The translations under genes and the position numbers were made by a program. Shown here one piece after another: positions 59,173-64,000 of a stretch of DNA of 64,000 nucleotides. The stretch is from assembly GCA_051418055.1 (NCBI GenBank), contig JBPRGH010000141.1:1-64000 (forward strand), written 5' to 3'. The stretch is from JBPRGH01 sp051418055. GTDB taxonomy: Bacteria > Bacteroidota > Bacteroidia > Cytophagales > Cyclobacteriaceae. Under the pieces are notes generated by a model. It worked only from the letters and a program-made list of their open reading frames with translations. It was not told the origin of the DNA and ran no database searches. Positions within the stretch are counted from its first letter, which is position 1. Each line of letters begins with the position of its first letter.

Positions 59173-60084
59173 ATGGATTTATTAAAAAAATTATGTGGCA
59201 TAAAAGCACCTTCTGGTGAGGAATACCGGATGAAAAATTTTTTGCTGCAATATATAAAACAGGAACAGAAGAAATGGAAAATTCAACCGGTAATCCATGA
59301 AGGAAGTTTTCTTCAGGATAATATTGTGCTGGCCTTTGGAAATCCACGTACAGCCATATTCGCTCATATGGATTCTGTAGGCTTTACTGTAAGGTATGAA
59401 AACCAACTGGTCCCTATCGGAAGCCCTGATGCTCAGGCTGGATATACACTGGTTGGTGAAGATGCACTCGGCCCTATTGAATGTAAATTGGAGGTAAATA
59501 AACAGGAGCAGCTTTTTTATCAGTTTGGCCGTGGGATTATCCGTGGCACCTCACTCACTTTTAAACCTGATTTTCGTGAAGATAAAGATTATGTGCAGTG
59601 CTGCTATCTTGATAACAGGCTGGGGATTTATAATGCATTAAAGGTGGCAGAGGAACTTGAAAATGGCATAATTGTGTTTAGTACCTTTGAAGAGCATGGA
59701 GGAGGTGCCGTGCCACTGATCATGAATTTTATTCAGGAGCGTTATCAAATTAAACATGCACTGATCTCCGACATTACCTGGGTTACCGATGGTGTTCACC
59801 ATGGTAGCGGAGTTGTTGTCTCTATGCGTGACAGGAATATTCCCCGCCGGCCATTTATAGATAAAATAATGAGAGTGGCCAAGCAGCATCAAATTGATAT
59901 TCAGCTGGAAGTAGAATCCGGAGGGAGCAGCGATGGCCGGGAAGTTCATCAGAGCCCATATCCTGTAGACTGGTGTTTCATAGGGGCCCCTGAGGAGCAT
60001 GTACATTCCCCTGACGAAAAAGTGCATAAATATGATATTGAGTGTATGATAGAACTTTATAAGGTACTGATGCGGGAACTATAA
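59173..60084 (+). CDS. M42-like metallo-aminopeptidase
   Basis: 303 residues from ATG 59173 (an upstream extension to 59137 carries no family match). The family motifs are GIKAPSGEEYRMKNFL, IFAHMDSVGFTVRYE (metal His and Asp), CYLDNRLGIYNALKVA, FSTFEEHGGGAVPL (Glu-Glu pair), SDITWV, and PEEHVHSPDEKVHKYD (metal His). M42/M20-type peptidases cut N-terminal residues from peptides in the cytoplasm. Confidence 0.85.
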   Translation: MDLLKKLCGIKAPSGEEYRMKNFLLQYIKQEQKKWKIQPVIHEGSFLQDNIVLAFGNPRTAIFAHMDSVGFTVRYENQLVPIGSPDAQAGYTLVGEDALGPIECKLEVNKQEQLFYQFGRGIIRGTSLTFKPDFREDKDYVQCCYLDNRLGIYNALKVAEELENGIIVFSTFEEHGGGAVPLIMNFIQERYQIKHALISDITWVTDGVHHGSGVVVSMRDRNIPRRPFIDKIMRVAKQHQIDIQLEVESGGSSDGREVHQSPYPVDWCFIGAPEEHVHSPDEKVHKYDIECMIELYKVLMREL

Positions 60085-60103
60085 TATTCGCTGTCTTATT
60101 ACT

Positions 60104-60111
60104 TATATTTG
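60104..60111 (+). promoter_or_regulatory. -7 promoter box before hpt
   Basis: TATATTTG fits the Bacteroidota -7 consensus and lies 23 bases before the ATG at 60135. No clear -33 match. Confidence 0.5.
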
Positions 60112-60134
60112 CGACCTCAAAAAATTTTATACCC

Positions 60135-60662
60135 ATGCAACTGCACGGAAAAACGTTCCATCCATTCATTTCTTCTTCTGATATAGATCATCGTATCCAA
60201 CAGATTGGAGAGCAGATAAATGAGGAATATTCACAGAAAAAACCATTATTTATAGCTGTCTTAAACGGAGCCTTCATGTTTGCCGCAGACCTTATGAAGC
60301 AGGTGAAGATAGACTGCGAAATCTCTTTTATTAAGGTGTCCTCTTATGAGGATATGCATAGTACAGGGAACATTAAGCAGCTGATTGGACTTAATGAAAA
60401 TATCCTTGGACGTGATATAATAATAATTGAAGACATTGTAGATAGCGGAAGGACAATTGCTAAAATAATGGAAGAGTTTAAGGATCTTGGTGCTCAAAGT
60501 ATCGAAGTGGTAACATTGCTGCGAAAGCCATCATCAAAAAATATTAATACTCCAATTAAATATATTGGCTTTGATATTCCTGATCAGTTTGTTGTTGGAT
60601 ATGGACTGGACTACGATGGATTAGGAAGAAATTTTGCTGATATCTATCAATATATTGATTAA
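60135..60662 (+). CDS. hpt: Hypoxanthine phosphoribosyltransferase
   Basis: 175 residues. PRPP loop DIIIIEDIVDSGRTIAKIM, base-side LNGAFMFAADLMKQ and FISFIK-like EISFIKVSSYED, then GLDYDGLGRNFADIY. It salvages hypoxanthine/guanine to IMP/GMP. adk follows 24 bases later, so purine salvage and nucleotide balance are linked. Confidence 0.94.
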   Translation: MQLHGKTFHPFISSSDIDHRIQQIGEQINEEYSQKKPLFIAVLNGAFMFAADLMKQVKIDCEISFIKVSSYEDMHSTGNIKQLIGLNENILGRDIIIIEDIVDSGRTIAKIMEEFKDLGAQSIEVVTLLRKPSSKNINTPIKYIGFDIPDQFVVGYGLDYDGLGRNFADIYQYID

Positions 60663-60686
60663 ATTTGAGACTTTAAAATTTAACCT

Positions 60687-61262
60687 ATGCTCAATATTGT
60701 GTTGTTTGGCCCTCCTGGTGCAGGTAAAGGGACCCAAAGTGCTAATTTGATTCAAAAATATAATCTCAATCATATATCTACCGGTGATCTTTTTAGAAAA
60801 CATTTAAGTGAAGGGACTGAGCTGGGAAAGCTTGCTCAGCAATATATGAATGATGGCTATCTGGTGCCGGATAAAGTGGTGATAGGAATGGTAGAAGATC
60901 ATTTAAACCAGCATGAAGATGTGAATGGCTATATTTTTGATGGTTTTCCACGTACTGTGGCGCAGGCAGAAGCCCTGGATAGGGTGCTTGAAAAAAGAAA
61001 TACACCCATAAAATTAATGACAGCACTTGAGGTCCCTGAAGAGGAGCTGAAGAAGAGGTTACTTGAGCGCGGGAAAATTTCCGGCCGTGCCGATGATCAA
61101 AATGAAGAAAAGATCAATAACCGCATTCATGTATATATTAATGAAACAATGCCGGTCGCAGCTTATTATAAGAAGCAGGATAAATTTGTAGCTGTTAATG
61201 GGGTTGGAAATATTAATGATATTTTCAACAAACTGTGTGGCGAAATAGAACGTGTAGCTTAA
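60687..61262 (+). CDS. adk: Adenylate kinase
   Basis: 191 residues. Walker A LFGPPGAGKGTQSANLIQ, HISTGDLFRKHLSEGTELGK, IFDGFPRTVAQAEALD and a short LID (KRLLERGKISGRADD) without the zinc/long insert: the short type. It balances ATP, ADP and AMP. The Obg GTG start is four bases after the stop. Confidence 0.96.
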   Translation: MLNIVLFGPPGAGKGTQSANLIQKYNLNHISTGDLFRKHLSEGTELGKLAQQYMNDGYLVPDKVVIGMVEDHLNQHEDVNGYIFDGFPRTVAQAEALDRVLEKRNTPIKLMTALEVPEEELKKRLLERGKISGRADDQNEEKINNRIHVYINETMPVAAYYKKQDKFVAVNGVGNINDIFNKLCGEIERVA

Positions 61263-61265
61263 CCT

Positions 61266-62258
61266 GTGGCGTCTTCTAACTTTATAGATTATGTAAAATT
61301 CTGTGCCCGCTCAGGCGCGGGTGGAGCTGGGTCTGCCCATTTTCGAAGGGAGAAGTATGTTGAAAAAGGTGGCCCTGATGGGGGTAACGGAGGCCGAGGT
61401 GGTCATATAATCCTTAAAGGTAATACCCAGCTTTGGACGCTTCTGCATTTGAAGTTCAAAAAACATGTTATTGCTGAGAATGGCAAGCCCGGTGAAGGGG
61501 GTGACCGTTCAGGGGCTCAGGGAAATGATCAGGTCCTTGAAGTTCCTTTAGGCACTGTTGCCCGTAATGCGGAAACCGGTGAAAAGGTTTTTGAAATAAC
61601 TGAAGACGGTGAGGAAAAAGTGCTTTTGGAAGGTGGCCGTGGTGGTTTGGGCAATTCAAATTTTAAATCACCGACTAACCAGGCACCACATTATGCGCAG
61701 CCCGGAGAACCGGGTGGTGAGGAATGGTTTATCCTCGAGCTTAAAATACTTGCTGACGTAGGGCTCGTTGGTTTTCCAAATGCAGGAAAATCTACTTTGC
61801 TTTCTGTTGTGTCAGCTGCCAAACCTGAAATTGCTGATTATCCTTTTACAACACTTACTCCTAACCTTGGAGTGGTACCCTATCGGGAAGATCGCTCATT
61901 TGTAATGGCAGATATTCCGGGAATTATTGAAGGTGCAGCCGGAGGAAAAGGTCTTGGTATTCGCTTTTTGCGGCATATTGAGCGAAATGCCCTATTACTA
62001 TTCCTTATACCTGCAGATGCAGATGATATAGTAGAAACATATCAGATCCTGCTACACGAGCTGGAACAGTATAATCCCGAACTGCTGGATAAAAAACGAA
62101 TTTTAGCTATTTCAAAATCTGATATGCTCGACGAAGAGCTGATGAAGGAGATGGAGGCAACACTGCCGGAAAATATCCCTTATGTCTTCATTTCTTCTAT
62201 CACTCAATTCAATATTACAAAGTTAAAAGACATGATCTGGCATAGTCTTAACGAATAA
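61266..62258 (+). CDS. obg: Obg-family GTPase
   Basis: 330 residues from GTG 61266. Obg fold in 1-158 with the glycine-rich RSGAGGAGSAHFRREKYVEK and GGPDGGNGGRGGHIILKG. G domain: GFPNAGKSTLLSVVS (G1), DYPFTTLTPNLG (G2), DIPGIIEGAAGGKGLG (G3), SKSDML (G4). There is no C-terminal OCT domain. It helps 50S assembly and stress control. Confidence 0.96.
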   Translation: MASSNFIDYVKFCARSGAGGAGSAHFRREKYVEKGGPDGGNGGRGGHIILKGNTQLWTLLHLKFKKHVIAENGKPGEGGDRSGAQGNDQVLEVPLGTVARNAETGEKVFEITEDGEEKVLLEGGRGGLGNSNFKSPTNQAPHYAQPGEPGGEEWFILELKILADVGLVGFPNAGKSTLLSVVSAAKPEIADYPFTTLTPNLGVVPYREDRSFVMADIPGIIEGAAGGKGLGIRFLRHIERNALLLFLIPADADDIVETYQILLHELEQYNPELLDKKRILAISKSDMLDEELMKEMEATLPENIPYVFISSITQFNITKLKDMIWHSLNE

Positions 62259-62261
62259 TAC

Positions 62262-62301
62262 TGTCAAATTGACACTTCAACATTAATTGGCAATAAATTT
62301 G
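62262..62301 (+). promoter_or_regulatory. grpE promoter with TGTCA/TGACA inverted repeat
   Basis: TGTCA (62262-62266), AAT, TGACA (62270-62274) is an inverted repeat that overlaps a TTGACA -33 element (62269-62274). After 19 further bases comes the -7 box TAAATTTG (62294-62301). The dyad over the -33 could be a heat-shock operator; no CIRCE (TTAGCACTC) copy is seen. Confidence 0.55.
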
Positions 62302-62334
62302 TCGTTAAAAGGGTGCTGAATTAATGGGAGAATT

Positions 62335-62919
62335 ATGACTAATAAAACAGATAATAATCACGAAGATCAAGAGCTGAAGGTAGAATCTCCGAACAATGCT
62401 GAAATGCCGGCTGATGAAAAGCAGGTAGAGGAGCAGCTGGATGATAATCCGAAGGATGAAAAAGAAGCTGAAATTGAACGCCTTCAATCTGAATTAAGTG
62501 AAGCAAAAGATAAATATTTAAGGCTTTATTCTGAATTTGAGAATTTCCGTCGCCGTTCTGCAAAAGAACGCCTGGATCTTGTGCAGTCTGCAAACCAGGA
62601 GCTTGTGAGAGACCTTTTGCCGGTTTTGGATGATTTTGAAAGAGCAAGTCAGTCTTTGAAAGAGGATACAGATGCTGCTACGATTAAAGAAGGAATGGAG
62701 CTGATATCAAATAAATTCAGAAAGAGCCTTGAACAAAAAGGGGTAAAACCAATGGAGAACAAACCAGGAATGGATTTTGACCCTGACATTCATGAAGCTA
62801 TTACACAAATTCCGGCACCAAAAGATGAGCTTAAAGGAAAAGTAGTAGATGTTATTGAAAAAGGATATTATTTAAATGATAAAGTAATACGCTTTGCCAA
62901 AGTAGTTATTGGTAGTTAA
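62335..62919 (+). CDS. grpE: GrpE nucleotide-exchange factor
   Basis: 194 residues: an acidic N-terminal tail, a long helix (residues 40-100, EIERLQSELSEAKDKYLRLY then SEFENFRRRSAKERLD), and a C-terminal domain with GMELISNKFRKSLEQKGVKP and DIHEAITQIPAPKDE. It releases ADP from DnaK. It is 27 bases before dnaJ and shares the promoter with the inverted repeat. Confidence 0.95.
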   Translation: MTNKTDNNHEDQELKVESPNNAEMPADEKQVEEQLDDNPKDEKEAEIERLQSELSEAKDKYLRLYSEFENFRRRSAKERLDLVQSANQELVRDLLPVLDDFERASQSLKEDTDAATIKEGMELISNKFRKSLEQKGVKPMENKPGMDFDPDIHEAITQIPAPKDELKGKVVDVIEKGYYLNDKVIRFAKVVIGS

Positions 62920-62946
62920 GTGAGGCGTTTGAAGCTGAAATAAATT

Positions 62947-64000
62947 ATGGCAAAAAGAGATTACTACGAAGTATTAGGAGTTGAAAAATCTGCATCACCG
63001 GAGGAGATAAAAAAAGCTTACCGAAAAGTGGCTATAAAATATCATCCGGATAAAAACCCGGATAATCCTGAGGCAGAAGAAATGTTTAAAGAAGCTGCCG
63101 AGGCTTATGAGGTACTTAAAGATCCTCAGAAAAAACAGCGTTATGATCAATTTGGCCATGCCGGAATGAATGGCGGCGGCTTTGGTGGTGGCGGCATGTC
63201 AATGGATGATATCTTCTCACAATTCGGAGATATTTTTGGCGGCGGCGGCGGAAGCCCTTTTGAAAGTTTCTTTGGTGGCGGTGGTCGCAGGAGGCAAAGA
63301 AGAGGATCAAACCTTCGTATCAAGTTAAAGCTGACGCTTGATGAAATGGCTCATGGCGTCGAGAAAAAAATAAAAGTAAACCGGCTGGTAAGAGCAGAAG
63401 GGGTAACTTTTAAAACATGTCCACATTGCCAGGGTACAGGTCAGGTGAGAAAGGCAGTGAATACAATGCTTGGCCAAATGGTATCTACCAGTACCTGCCC
63501 CGCATGTAATGGTAGCGGACAGTTAATTGATTCTAAACCTCCGGGAATAGACAGCTCAGGGTTGAAAGCTCAGGAGGAGGTAATCCCTATTAAAATTCCT
63601 GCGGGTGTCAGCGAAGGAATGCAGCTAAGCATGTCCGGAAAAGGTAATGAAGCACCAGGAGGTGGCCCTGCAGGTGATCTTATCATTCTTATTGAAGAGA
63701 TAGAGCATAAAGAGCTAAAGCGTGATGGTAATAATATCATCTTTGATCTTTACCTGAATTTTGCTGATGCCGCACTGGGAACTTCTGTAGAAGTGCCGAC
63801 AATTGAAGGTAAGGTTAAAATAAAGATCGATCCCGGTACGCAAAGCGGAAAGATCCTGCGCCTGAGAGGAAAGGGGATTAAAGATATTAATGGATACGGA
63901 AAGGGCGATCAGCTGATCCATATCAATATCTGGACACCTAAAAATGTAACTTCAGAAGAGCGTAAGATCCTGGAAGAGATGAGGGAGTCTAAAAATTTTC
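62947..64000 (+). CDS. dnaJ: Chaperone DnaJ (cut by window end; lacks zinc site I)
   Basis: 351 codons are visible and the frame runs off the window, so the C-terminal end is missing. J domain in 1-70 with YRKVAIKYHPDKNPD (HPD motif) and a Gly/Phe-rich region (GMNGGGFGGGGMSMDD). Only two of the four CxxCxGxG motifs are present: TCPHCQGTGQ and TCPACNGSGQ (zinc site II). The motif 1 and 4 positions (NRLVRAEGVTFK and DSKPPGIDSSGLKAQ) lack cysteines, so zinc site I is absent, as I recall from other Flavobacteriia/Cytophagia. Substrate-binding domains follow. It stimulates DnaK. Confidence 0.95.
   Translation, partial: MAKRDYYEVLGVEKSASPEEIKKAYRKVAIKYHPDKNPDNPEAEEMFKEAAEAYEVLKDPQKKQRYDQFGHAGMNGGGFGGGGMSMDDIFSQFGDIFGGGGGSPFESFFGGGGRRRQRRGSNLRIKLKLTLDEMAHGVEKKIKVNRLVRAEGVTFKTCPHCQGTGQVRKAVNTMLGQMVSTSTCPACNGSGQLIDSKPPGIDSSGLKAQEEVIPIKIPAGVSEGMQLSMSGKGNEAPGGGPAGDLIILIEEIEHKELKRDGNNIIFDLYLNFADAALGTSVEVPTIEGKVKIKIDPGTQSGKILRLRGKGIKDINGYGKGDQLIHINIWTPKNVTSEERKILEEMRESKNF

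Noticed and set aside
59108..59347. N-terminal extension of upp
   Set aside because: The region lies in antisense to the peptidase gene and has no family match; ATG 59107 begins the normal sequence.
1..64000. tRNA or rRNA genes
   Set aside because: I saw no T-arm or anticodon-stem pattern on either strand; the GGTTCGAA near 2645 is inside a coding frame.

Overview
The window is a low-GC chromosomal segment of a Bacteroidota bacterium, most likely from the Cytophagia/Cytophagales. The lineage call rests on protein families (DUF6089 barrels next to BamA, paired OmpH chaperones, PafA-type phosphatase, the GlmU-family sugar nucleotidyltransferase, zinc-free type B L31, Rho with a long charged N-terminal insert, DnaJ lacking zinc site I) and on promoters with the Bacteroidota -7 box TAnnTTTG, seen before hemA, rpmE2, grpE, hpt and others. 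There are no rRNA or tRNA genes, insertion sequences, prophage genes or CRISPR arrays.

Region 1 (1-12.7 kb) is accessory in character. It holds a cut-off ion-channel-like gene, a DUF2911 lipoprotein with a metal-ligand-rich tail, and a small inorganic-carbon cluster (LysR regulator divergent from two small unknown genes and an SbtA-type bicarbonate permease). A decaying stretch at 4.1-7.9 kb follows: a C-terminal membrane-protein remnant, a WD40-caspase gene split by one in-frame TAA, a DsrE-family gene frameshifted in an A run, two copies of a palindromic repeat (one by sbtA) and a ten-unit 21-bp tandem repeat. Then come a SulP anion permease (a possible second bicarbonate carrier), a DksA-like protein, a methyltransferase, an MntP-like exporter and a secreted patatin.

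Region 2 (12.8-17.2 kb, +) carries a PafA-like phosphatase, an NSS amino-acid transporter overlapped by a 39-residue MetS-like subunit, and a lipoprotein metallo-hydrolase. Region 3 (17.3-24.5 kb, -) is a mostly tight run: rpmE2, GlmU-family protein, DNA polymerase III delta', hemC, a cyclophilin lipoprotein, an RmlD-like reductase and a solitary FrdA/SdhA-like flavoprotein.

Region 4 (24.6-31.2 kb, +) has a Wzi-like outer-membrane protein, an MsbA-like ABC exporter, gmhA and a ComM/YifB ATPase. Region 5 (31.3-37.9 kb, -) has a ComEA-like helix-hairpin-helix protein, a 1334-residue SF1 helicase and a beta-propeller protein in one operon, then an SDR. Region 6 (38.0-50.3 kb, +) is a core block: hemA, pabA/trpG-like, a hydrolase, a CBS-ACT protein, NAD kinase, two DUF6089 proteins, uppS, bamA, two ompH genes, an LD-carboxypeptidase and DUF4230. 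It couples heme and NADP supply with envelope biogenesis.

Region 7 (50.4-64 kb) has prolyl oligopeptidase, serS, rho, serine dehydratase alpha, a membrane protein, a Ca/Na antiporter and upp, then a + strand run of M42 peptidase, hpt, adk, obg, grpE and dnaJ (cut by the window end). Low-complexity repeats related to ATCTAAAATCTTACATCT sit just after several stop codons and in two cases supply the stop codon itself.
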